From: Camellia lanceoleosa
Lineage: Eukaryota > Streptophyta > Magnoliopsida > Ericales > Theaceae
Length of the DNA stretch: 64,000 nt
Direction of reading: 5' to 3'
Assembly (NCBI GenBank): GCA_025200525.1
Contig: CM045763.1
Location: 57,615,530-57,679,529 of the forward strand
This document shows, in pieces, positions 48,376-58,534 of this stretch. The notes under the pieces were generated by a model, which was not told the DNA's origin, did no database searches, and worked only from the letters and a program-made list of their open reading frames with translations. Numbering within the stretch: position 1 is the first letter of the stretch; each line of letters opens with the position of its first letter. Position numbers and translations under genes: made by a program.

Positions 48376-48973
48376 AGGGCATATTGTGTCGACATTGTCT
48401 GAAGGTGCTTGGAAATATATTCAATGCAACAGACTTTCCTGCACAATACATACTGAAAATGTGAAAGATAGTCGTGGGTATGACGTCAAGGCTAATGCAA
48501 AACTACATCAAAGTGACCGATATAGGTCATTGATGAATACGTTTAGAGCTATAGCAAGTAGAGCTGCTAAAAGTGAAGAAACTTATCATTTGTCACTTGC
48601 AAAAGGAAAAAAAATGAGTATAATGGTTGAAGACAAATTAAGTGTGCACATTTGTGGTCAAGTTGAGAAACTTCTCAACTAACACATACCCACGGAGTGA
48701 TGAAGTAGATTGTCCAATCCAAGCTAAGGGACTCAAGAAAAGACAAGCAATTAGTAAGGGAAGAATGAGGATCAAGGACGGGATGGAAAAAATCTATTGC
48801 AAAGAAGAAAAGAATGCAATCTAAGCAGGTAATTACACGAAAAAGTTGCGTATAATTAAATGATATTTTGTTACATATTATGTGTGATTGTTATGTGTTA
48901 TGTGATATGTGTCACCAATTTTGTGTTATGTGTATTGGAAAAATAAGGAATTAAATAAATTAGTCCTTTGTAG

Positions 48974-49480
48974 GGTAATGCTTTTTGTACTCCCAAGGTC
49001 AATCCGAGCCTCCTGTCGCCATGGGTAATAATTCTATTCAAGTAATATTTCATATTGTGTGCAACCTTATATTAATCTTGTTGAATTGGTTATTCTTGCA
49101 ATCTAGTAGGGTGATATTTATTATTTTGGGTCTTTTTTTATGCATGTAGGTTGGTTCTTTTTGTGTTTCCCAAGGTCAATCTCAACCTTGTTCCGCCATG
49201 GGTAATCATTCAATATAGGTAATTTTTAATATTGTATACAACATTTGACATGCATAGACCTTAGGGAAATTGAACCTCATACGGAACCATTGTCTTACTT
49301 TATTAATGTTGTTGGATAACTAAGATTCCCACATATCTTCAATTGGTTCTTCTTGCAATCTAGTCATGTGAATTTTATTTTATTTTTTTTGTTTTTTCAT
49401 TGCTTGTATAGGGTGTTGCTGTTTATACTCCCCAAGGTCAATCACAGCCTCCTTTTGCCATGGGTAGTAATTATGTTGAG
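48974..49480 (+). repeat. Three tandem 69-nt exon-like repeats at the FAR1 gene 3' end
   Basis: 48974-49041, 49150-49218 and 49412-49480 are each preceded by TAG and followed by GTAAT. The third reads GVAVYTPQGQSQPPFAMGSN then YVE; the second VGSFCVSQGQSQPCSAMGNH; the first has lost one base. Each is 23 codons, so they could act as cassette exons in phase. They probably arose by tandem duplication of one exon. Confidence 0.65.
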
Positions 49481-49487
49481 GTAATAT

Positions 49488-50463
49488 TGTTGGAAGAATA
49501 ATGGTTATTTGGTGACTTTAATACAATATTAAAGTGGGTACCAAACCTTAATTGAGGTAGATTAAAGTGGGTTTAGATTTTTTGTAATGTAATGTTCACA
49601 CTACAAAATGAATGACCAAAAACCATTAAGGTTTGAATAAGAAATTGACTCATTAAGTTGGCCTCATGAAAGAGGTGTTGGGAAAGGTGTAAAACCTCTG
49701 TCCCACATTGATTATAGATGAGAGCATTGATGGGTATTTAAAACCCATTTTTTGCATAAGGGTGTAAGCCCTTTGGGGTATCCAAATTTTCCGAATGAAG
49801 GGAATTATGGATGTTTCAAGGATGGACTTGGGCCAAAACTATGGTTCAAGTTGGTTATGAAAAAATTGCCACGCGTGCTCGCGCTCGCTCCTCCCGCCGG
49901 ACCGGGTCAGGTCCGTGATCCACGGGTCATGGATCGTGGATCTTGGGACTTGGGGTTTGCGAGAATGGCTTGAGTGTAGGGGTTGGGCTTGGCCCACCCA
50001 TCTTAATCTAGGAAAACCTAGTCTCCTCCTCTATTGATGATGGAATTAAACCCATCAATTTTGTAGAATTAATTCAGGATTAATGCAAAATCAATTCCTA
50101 CATTTGTTGCAGGGGAGCCTCTTCCTCTCTCCCTCCATGTGTATAAAATGAGGCCTTCTCCTTCAACTTTCTACACCATAAATTGTTGTTATTCTTGTCT
50201 TTCTAAGTTTTCCAGTTTATTTTATATTCTTCCTAAGAGAGAGTGTTGCAAAGTTCTGTTCGCCGAAGCTATTTAGTCAATGCATTGCATAGCTAGTCCA
50301 ACTGTCGTATCTTGGGAGATAGACGTCGAACAACTTCCAGCACCCAACCGGTGAGGCAGCGAATCTGTTTTAAGGACATTGTCTAGTACAAGTTTCGGTT
50401 TGCTTTCTTTTGCAATTTTATTTTTTATGAATTTCTGTTCTATCTATGTATAATTTCCAGCAT
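49488..50463 (+). mobile_element. Probable Ty1/copia-type LTR
   Basis: Begins TGTTGGAAGAATAATGG directly after a GTAATAT donor region, contains TCCCACATTGATTATAG and a TATA-like TGTATAAAATGAGG (about 50140), and fades near TTTCCAGCA. These features are usual in copia LTRs. I could not match a right-hand target duplication, so the right end is uncertain. Confidence 0.45.
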
Positions 50464-50716
50464 GAAATTCAGACTTTAAATAGATGAATGTATTTGATTT
50501 ATGTTATCACACAATTTATACAACAAACTTAAAACAGATTAATGATGTTTATCATAAATTATATAATTAGATTCATATATAATTGGTAGCCCACTGTTGC
50601 ATTCCTATGATTTTATCAATTTGGTGCTACCATTTGATTTGTTAAAATAGTATATACACTGTTTAGGTTCATTCTGTTCATGATTACCAATTTGGGCATC
50701 TATATATGAAGTTCAA
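50464..50716. other. AT-rich spacer
   Basis: No feature that I can support. Confidence 0.4.
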
Positions 50717-51010
50717 TCACTATAACAAAACAGGTCTTTGGTGACGAAAACGCACGATGAAAAAAAATTTCGTCTCCAAATATACATGTTTTAGAGATAA
50801 AATTAAGATTTCGTCTCCAATTGTAGTATTTTTAGAGAGAAAAATCAAATTTCGTCACTAAATGCTTAGAATCAATAAAACAATAGGTGACAAAAATTTT
50901 ATTCGTCTCTATTTTATTTTTTGTCGTAAAAAAAATTCCTTCTTTTGGAAAATTTCGCAAAATATTTGAGCGCCATTTTTAGAGACGAAAATTTTAGTCA
51001 CCATTATACC
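50717..51010 (+). mobile_element. CACTA-like terminus
   Basis: CACTATAACAAAACAGG followed by repeated TTTCGTCTCCAAAT / TTTCGTCACTAAAT subterminal words, the structure of a CACTA end. No opposite end with TTGTTATAGTG was found in the window, so it is a fragment or an element whose partner end has diverged. Confidence 0.4.
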
Positions 51011-51162
51011 AAAATGTTCCGCGAGGAAATAATTTTGTCTACTATAGTTTTATTATGCAAAACGACATCATTTCATGCTTCAAGTGAGAAGCCCTCTTTG
51101 TTTGCCTAAATCAGTTCCTATTTTGCAAAGCCCTCTTTGGGTTAGACATGAGTACCTGTTTA

Positions 51163-51800
51163 AATGGATTTTTCTACCACCACTCCAACACCACCACCAT
51201 CTCTGCCGCCACGGATCCATTACCACCGCCACTGCTGTTGTAACCACTCCACCACCACCTCTCCGCCACTTCCATCGCCACAACCGTCAGTACTCCACAA
51301 CCACTGTCGCGACTACTCCACTATCGTTGTCACTCCACCACTATTATCACTACTACCATTACCTATCTTGCACCACCGCCATCACCACTCTACCACTACC
51401 GCTACTAACTCTTTTCCACCACCATTACCACCACTGCCACCGCCGCCACTTTACCACCATCACCATCACCATCACCATACCATTACACCACCATCGCTAC
51501 CACTTCACCACTACCATTACCACCACTATCGCTACTCCACTATCGCCGCCCCCTCCACTACATCACTACCACTACCATCATCACCTCTCCACTACTTCCA
51601 CCATCACCACCACTACCACTGCTCCAACACTACCATTACCACCGTTGCCGCTACCATTTTTCTTCCACTACCACTGCCTTATTTTACCACTGCCGTTGCC
51701 ACCACTCCACTTCTACCGCTGCCGCTCCACTACCACCACCACTTCTCTACCACCACCACTAGCACTCCATCTCCACCGAACCCATTTAAACCTCTTTATT
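51163..51800 (+). repeat. CCACCA/CCATTA minisatellite
   Basis: About 640 bp of degenerate CCACCACCN / ACCATTACC repeats. Open frames of over 200 codons (His/Pro/Thr/Tyr-rich) arise from the repeat. A second array of the same kind lies at 35940-36540. Confidence 0.75.
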
Positions 51801-52054
51801 AAATAGGTGAGTTTGAATCGATTTCGTTCGGTTTCAGTTTTCAAAAACTATTTTCCAAGTTTCCATCCTTATTTTTTTAATTTTTAGTGAACTTTTTTAA
51901 TGTTATAATCATTTTTAAATTGATTAAAATATTGAAAAATTTCACTAAAAATAAAAAAATACTAATTAAAAACTCAAAAAAAAAATCAAAAATTAAAACA
52001 AATTTTTAATACAAAACCTATTTTGATTCGTTCAAACCCACCCGTTTGCTACGT

Positions 52055-52117
52055 CTACAAAAAAAAAATAAAAAAATAAAAAAATAAAAAAATAAAAAAA
52101 TAAAAAAATAAAAAAAT
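52055..52117. repeat. (AAAAAAT)n microsatellite
   Basis: About eight units of AAAAAAT, immediately left of the solo LTR at 52133. Confidence 0.8.
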
Positions 52118-52132
52118 CTAACAAATTATTCC

Positions 52133-54117
52133 TGTAACGCCCTCAAAAAATATATATATAAACCCATCAAACAACATATCCATAAACATAAATGAAATAT
52201 CATATATTCATATATCAGAGTATTCTTTACAAAAGGTACTACATGTTGACAATAAAAGTAAATACCCTACGGGCTTAAAATTTTCCAAGTTAACACTTGG
52301 TTACAACCAAAGAAGAGTTCTAACTCTTTACATATATAGCCCTTGGCTTAAATTACATGTAATACAGAATCAATGATACAACAAAAAGAAGCCTGCAGCC
52401 TCTAAACCACTCAAACTAAGTCCTTGGAGGCAGCATGTCTCCTGCACCTGAAAATGATGACCCACATAGGGTGAGCCAAAGCCCAGTAGAGATATGCTAA
52501 ACATAATATGAACGATAACTAAAACATTAGCATTCACCAAATGGTTAACGCAAGTAAACCAATGTACCTCACTTCCATACCAATCAACATTTATATCCAT
52601 GTTTCAATCCACTTCCCCCTTTTTTTATCCAATTCAATTCTAGAGCATGGTTCATTAACTAACCAAACATTTTAAGTGAGACTACAACTCATATCATCAA
52701 CTCTTCCATTGTCCACAATTCAGAATGAAAGTACAACTCATGTCATTAACACTTTAATTATCAATAATTCAAAATGAAATTACAGCTCAATTATCAACGA
52801 AGTACATCCCTTATCTCCTCCCAAATCATGGAATACATCACTTATCTCCTCTCATGCAAAAGACATATGCAATGTGTTTAAACACTTTATCATATGATCA
52901 TTTAATGCACATATACAATGTGTTATCTCAACCGTCATGTTCAATAACATATTCCAGGTGATTAGTTTCAGTTTATCTAATCATCATACAGTGTCTACAA
53001 CAATCATGACTATCCTCCATTGATAGCCCAAAACAGTTATTTCTAAACAGATAATAAATTTATCAAACAGATAACTTTCAACAATTTCCAAGGTGAGTAA
53101 TTAATCAATCCAACTACACCATTCAATCTCAATTCCATCCAATTTCATGATTTCCAAATCAATTTTCATATTCCCACAATTACTAAATTAATTATACAAA
53201 TTAATCAATTACATTAAATTAAGGCACTTTTCCCCTATTCTCAAATATTGTTTCCAAGTCCACATTCTACCAATTATACACCATTAATCTCACTTTCAAG
53301 GACTCATAGGCACATAGAGCTCAAACTTACAAAACCCCTCTTTCCAACATTTCAAATCTCAAACCCTATTTTTCCAAAATTCCCATAATTCCACCATTTA
53401 ATCAAAATGCCTAAAGTTTATGTCAAAGCTCATAAAAATGAGTGGTTATCCCTACCTCAAATGGAGAAGACGAACCACACACGAGACAAACTCCAAAAGT
53501 GGCGAAATCAACTTCTATTCGGATGGAAATGGAGGTCTTGAGAAGCTCCAACACTTTAATGAAGACACAAGGGTTGGGTCTCACTAAATCAAGATCAAAA
53601 TGTAGAGAGAGAGAGAGAGAGAGAGAGTATTCTAGAGTGAGAAGCTCTCAACCTAGGGTTTTGGAATGCTTTTGAGAGACGAAGAGCCGAAAAAGTGATT
53701 CAAAATGGCTTCTTCTCGAACTGAAATACACACAGTCCGCTCGAGCGTGGAACGCCCCGCTCGAGCGTGAAAATGGACGCTCGAGCGTTGAAAGAACACT
53801 TCCAGCTTTTGTAGACCTGCGAAAAAATACTGAAGGCTGAAGAATCTTGCTCGAGCGTCAGACTGGCCACTCGAGCGGAGGAGTAAATGCAAAAGGTCCC
53901 GCTCGAGCGTGAAAAGTGTCGCACGAGCGGGGAGACCAAAATCTGGGCAGTAGCTATGTGTTTCAAATCACAACCAATCTGTTTCAAACCTGCCCAACAC
54001 ATCCTAAAACTCAAATACAAAGAATTCAAAGAATGGAAACAAAATAAAGACAACAACAACACCTACGGAACCGAGTCTGGAACATAATACAAGACGGGAA
54101 AAACTGGGATTGTTATA
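52133..54117 (-). mobile_element. Solo LTR, family B copy 1
   Basis: Starts TGTAACGCCCTC and ends GGGATTGTTATA, 1,985 bp, with ATTCC duplicated on both sides (52128-52132 and 54118-54122). The last dinucleotide is TA rather than CA. A second copy begins at 62592. CTCGAGCG words occur at least six times at 53738-53932. Short GA microsatellite at 53605-53628. No coding region. Confidence 0.85.
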
Positions 54118-54129
54118 ATTCCCAAAATT

Positions 54130-54740
54130 CCCCTCAAAATTTCCCCATTCTTCTTCTTCTCCTTATGCTCGTCTTTCTCTCTCTCAGCAGCGTCTCTCTC
54201 TTTCTCTCTCACACACTCACTCAGTCTCATTTCTCTCTCTCTTTCTCTCTCTCCCCCTTGTTCTTGTTTATTGTTTATTAACTGAATGCCGAATCAAACC
54301 CTTGTTCTCATCTCCATCTCTTGTCTCTCTCTCTCTCTCTTTGAACTTTGAAGACAACGAATGGTGAGAGACGTGATAATTAGCGACGTTGACTGTGGAG
54401 AGCGTCGACGTTGACAATCGCTAGGAACCTAGAGACGTCGACAATCGGCAACTACTTATTGATCTCCGACAGTGACAGTATCTACTCTTTCCATTCATTC
54501 TTCGACGGTACGACGAGATTGGTTCCGCCGCTTTCATCCACCAAGTAGTCCGTCTCTCTACCGCTCTCATCAACTAGGTAGTTCATCCTTCTTTCTCCCT
54601 CGCCCCTAATTTATGAACCCTAACAGGTTTTTTTCTACACAATAAGTTGTTGCTCTCAATCACTAGCGCCACTAGCTTCGCTACTCTCAAGTAACTCCTT
54701 TTCACTCTCATTCTCTCTCTATTGCTCCCCAATTTGTGGT
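54130..54740. repeat. TC-rich leader-like stretch
   Basis: CTCTCTCTTTCTCTC tracts mixed with GC-richer GACGTCGAC words (54370-54440). It looks like the untranslated leader of a plant gene, but I find no following start codon with a believable protein. Confidence 0.35.
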
Positions 54741-54909
54741 TTTGATTTTTTTTTTTTTTTTTTTTTTGAAGTAATTTTGAAGAGCTTATTGGGTGTATAT
54801 ATATATATATATATGAACTTGATTCTTTGATAGTATACTTTTTTTTCCCCTCAGAATTTTAGTAATTTTCTTTGATTCTTGTTACTTTTGGAAATACTAT
54901 GAAATTCCT

Positions 54910-54947
<38 letters not shown>

Positions 54948-56521
54948 TAGCATCACCAAGATTATCATACTCTGTTAGTGATTTAGAGTGTTTAATCTAC
55001 ATTAGGTGAGATTTTGTAGCGGGGGAATAGGATAATTCATTGCTATAGCTAATTAGTGGTGACTAGGTGGGTGGTTTGCTACGATACATGGCTGGGTTAA
55101 GCTGTTGCACTTGGCTGAGTTCTTGCAGAATTTTGCTGCCTCACTTGGCTAAAGTTATTCTTCAGCAAACAGGGTTGTGCCATAGGTGTTTTGTTTGTGT
55201 TTTTCCCATGAGTTTCTTTGTTTGTGCTGCTCTTTTGTTCTGCTGGTTTCTCACAATGGTGCTTTTGATATAAATAAGCTACATAAGCTAGGAGCCAAAG
55301 GTGGGAAGAAAACTGATATTGTTGTTAACATGATTTCCAGAGAAGAGCCAAAGTAAAAGATAACAAAAAAGAAAGAAGAAAGGGTGGTTTTCTTCCATGT
55401 TCCAAAGGTACATTATTTTTTCCTCATTCATCATCATTTTTTATTCAATGCTTGATAAATTTGGTTGATTTGTATCATAATTTAAAAAAAAACAAAACAA
55501 AACAAAACAAAAACAAACAAACAAACAAAGTAAAACAAAAAACCAAGAGGACTTCCCTTTTTCCGGTTTGTTTTATTGGGGAAATACAAATCATCTATTG
55601 GATATCAGTAATAGGATTTCTGTTGGATTGATTTGTATGGTTAAACCAATCAAACTGTTAAAATCCAAAATTTAGATTTCATTCATTTTATATTCATATA
55701 ATATATAATAATATAATTGAAGAAGAAGAAGAAGGTTATGTTATTGATGTTCTAAATGTAGTGTGCACAACTTAGTGAGAGCATGTCTCTCTTTCAATCC
55801 ATTCCCTTACTAAATGATACCTTTTTCATTGCTACTATAGTGTTTTTTCCCCCTTCAAATTTTGGTTGTGTGTTGAGATTTAACAATGACATGACGTGGT
55901 AACCTCCTATATTTAGAATTGTTAAAGAAAGTTTACTTGTCACTTTAAGATGATATATCTGAAAAAGTTATTGCTGAAAACTTCAAATGTTGTTACTTAA
56001 GATGCTAAGAAGTCACAGTTTGGACTTGAAAAAAATTTGAAAAAAGAAAAATAAAAGAAGTCAATTTGGGAACTTTGTTTTCCTCACATTTTTATATTGG
56101 GAAAAGCTGTTGGATTTTTATAGATGGTCCATTTTATTATACTAAAACACTATTTGGTTTTTTCAGAACATGTTTTCTAAATAACTACGCACTAGTTTGG
56201 TGAAAAAACTAGATGTAGCTTGAATGGCTTGGTAAAACTAAAAATTTGAAACTAGATTGGTCTTCATAGAGAAAGAACAAGCAGCCAAAGAAACTAGTAA
56301 GAGAAAAAATAAAATAAAAAGAAAACTTATTCAATGGTCCATAGATTTTCTGCTGTAATATTATTTTTAGAGTTATGGGTACACAATCCTTAGTTGGTTG
56401 CAAGCAAATCAACAAATTCATATTGTAGGAACTAGGCCTCTAAATAATTTGGAGCTTGTTGCCCCTCTCCTACTTTTCCTTCAATTTTTGCATCCTAATA
56501 ATAATTTGATTTCAATTACAG
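54741..56521. other. Intergenic or intronic AT-rich DNA
   Basis: (AT)n runs at 54798-54816 and 54918-54948. A stretch at 55282-55408 reads KLGAKGGKKTDIVVNMISRE and then meets GGTACATT, a donor-like site; I do not recognise it. It may belong with the ARM-repeat exons downstream. Confidence 0.3.
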
Positions 56522-56810
56522 TTCCTGCCAGTTAGAGAGTCAAAGACAAGCAACTTTGTTACTTGGGCAATTTGCTGCTACAGATTCAGACCGTAAAGTG
56601 GAATGAAATAGCTTTTTTCTAAATTTAAAATAGAATTTTAAATTTTTTGAACACATCCCATTCCACTGTTATACACTCTTTGTTATACTTTTATATATGA
56701 TTTGTGTAGGTGCACATTGTTCAAAAAGGTGTTCAACAACTAATTCAGATGCTTCAATTCCCACACGCACCAGTGAGAGAGTCAACATTTGCATTGAGAG
56801 CTTGGCACAG
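56522..56810 (+). pseudogene. Two exons of an ARM-repeat/BTB protein (ABAP1/ARIA-like)
   Basis: Exon 56522-56597 reads SCQLESQRQATLLLGQFAAT then DSDRK; exon 56710-56810 reads VHIVQKGVQQLIQMLQFPHA then PVREST. AG acceptors and GT donors are in place and phases join. The order matches the armadillo-repeat block (ESQREAALLLGQFA.TDSDCK, VHIVQRGAVRPLIEML) of plant ARM-BTB proteins ABAP1 and ARIA, which act in DNA-replication control and ABA signalling. A frameshift near the end of the second exon (FALGRLAQ becomes FALRAWH) and the lack of neighbouring exons make this a gene fragment. Confidence 0.75.
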
Positions 56811-57166
56811 GTTTTTATCCTAATTGAGATGTTTTTGTTTTGTTTAAAAGAAAAAAGGTTTAATTTGAATGAGGTCCAAATATCTTGGTTTTTTTTTAAT
56901 ATTTATTTTCCTTACGAGATTGAAAAGGTTTTGTGTAATTTTCTCTTTGCGAGCAAACAGTTGGCCGATTGGCCGAAATGTATTGTGTGGTGATCTTTTG
57001 AATTTTCCTTTAAATTGGTAAATTTCTAATTGGATTGTAGTGGTGAAGTTTTCTGAAAATAACTTTGTATATAATGCTAAAATTAATCTTTTTCACACAA
57101 TTAGAGGTTTGGCATACCCCTAACACTTCGGGAAGGACCAATATAAATTGTGAAAACTTACAGAAT

Positions 57167-58334
57167 CACTATAAGAAAAAGCAGAATTGGTGACTAAAAT
57201 TCAAAATTTCGTCGCTGAAAGTAGCACAATTGGCGACTAAAATGGAATTAGTAGCCAAAAGTGAAGACTTTTGGCGACTAAAACAGTTTAGTAGCCAAAT
57301 GTATAGTTAATGGCGACTAAAAATCAGTTTAGTTGCCGATTATATGGGTTTTAGCGACTAAAAAAATTTTAGTAGCCAAAAGTGAAGGTTTTTGGCGACT
57401 AAAAATATTTAGTAGCCAAAAGTATAGGTTTTGGCGACTAAAAAATAGTTTGGTCGCCGATTATACGTGTTTTACCGACAAAAAAAAAATTTCGTAGCCA
57501 AAAGTGAAGCTTTTTGGCTACTAAAAAAAATTTAGTAGCTAAAAGTCAACAATTGGTGACTAAAATTCAGTTTAGTCGCCCAAAGTGGAGGGTTTTGGGG
57601 ACTAAAATTCAGTTTAGTCGTCAAAAGTGGAGGATTTAGGTGGGAATTAATTCTTTTAGCGACTAAAAAATAATTAGTACTCAAAAAGTATAGAATTGGC
57701 GACTAAAAAATAAATTTAGTCGCCAAAAGTGGTCTCCTATTTTTTTTAGTTAATAATTTATTTTTTACATAATTTATATTGAATAAAAATAATTATGTTT
57801 ATATATATAGTTTTATATTAATACGGCTTAATATACTATATAAATAATATATGTTGCATATATATTCATGTGGTGTTGTAGTGGCATAGTGGAGAGAATG
57901 TGTTGCTAAAGGTTTAGAATGTGAGAGGTTGGTGGTTCGAAACTTTGGAAGAGCAAAGGGTAATTATTTTTTTTTTTTCTAAAATAAGCTTTTGGCAACT
58001 AAAATGTGTGGTCGCCAAAAGCTTGAGTATTGGCAACGAAAAAAATAGGCGACAAATGTATAAATTTAAAAAAAAATAATTCACTATTGGCGACTAAAAA
58101 TTTAGTCGCCAAATGTATAATTTAAAAAATATAATTGAGCTTTGGCGACCAAAGTTTTAGTCGCTACAGACTTTGTTTTTGGCGACTAAAAGTTTTTTAG
58201 TCGCCAATACCTTCCCCGACCGTGTTTTCGCGACAAAATCGGCGACTAAAAAATTTAGTCGGGGAAACTAAAAAGTCAACTTTTGGCGACAAAAAATGGA
58301 CTTTTGGCGACTAAAGGTGCTTTTTCTTGTAGTG
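57167..58334. mobile_element. CACTA MITE inserted in the satellite
   Basis: Ends CACTATAAGAAAAAGC and, reversed, CACTACAAGAAAAAGC; 1,168 bp; AAT duplicated on both sides (57164-57166 and 58335-58337). The subterminal zones carry about 30 copies of GGCGACTAAAA / TTTTAGTCGCC words. No transposase. A tRNA-like promoter lies at 57879-57949. Confidence 0.9.
57879..57949 (+). promoter_or_regulatory. tRNA-like pol III promoter (box A and box B)
   Basis: TGGCATAGTGG fits the box A consensus, and GGTGGTTCGAAACT about 50 bp later fits box B. The segment does not fold as an obvious full tRNA. It may be a SINE head or a decayed tRNA gene carried by the CACTA MITE. Confidence 0.45.
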
Positions 58335-58368
58335 AATTAGCACGGGACTCCCAGTTTGAAAACTAAGT

Positions 58369-58534
58369 AGGTGTTTGAAGTAAACTAAAAAAGTGCATTT
58401 TTTTGTACCTACATACACTTATTTAGGTCACATCAATCAATAGCTATCAATATCTCTTCTCTACTTTTCTACATATCTTTTTTTTGTATAAAAAGTCAAA
58501 AAGTGGAATTATTCAGAACATCCTAAATCACCCC
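58369..58534. mobile_element. MITE family J, copy 2
   Basis: 166 bp inserted in a satellite unit, with TAAGT on both sides (58364-58368 and 58535-58539). Interior GTCACATCAATCAATAG and CTCTACTTTTCTACATATC matches 24639-24791. Confidence 0.6.

Larger units (their letters stand above)
40589..49480 (+). pseudogene. FAR1/FRS-type (MULE transposase-related) gene, disrupted
   Basis: Coding pieces 40589-41499, 43530-43780, 44702-45182 and 48381-48824 join in frame once three insertions are set aside. It has an N-terminal FAR1 DNA-binding region (SEQAAYDFYNTYGGNVGFSI, TFVCYKE, RCGCGARFSI, HNHDL). A MULE transposase core follows (VTFDTTYKLNNEHRLFGTFV, NHHREIVIFGAALMYNETAG, TDQDVAMAKAIPIVMP, HRLCTWHLMQNV, WVAGMSTTQLSESFNAFL). 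Then come a SWIM-like part (GILCRHCLKVL) and IASRAAKSEETY. Family members are light-signalling transcription factors or transposases; this copy cannot tell which. In-frame stops lie at 40814 (TGA), 43735 (TAA) and 45013 (TAA), with frameshifts near 48445 and 48670. Three 69-nt exon-like repeats follow (48974-49480). Confidence 0.85.

Noticed and set aside
51075..51806. Open frames of 243 and 212 codons, His/Thr/Pro-rich
   Set aside because: Also products of a degenerate CCACC repeat; no domain, no splice context.
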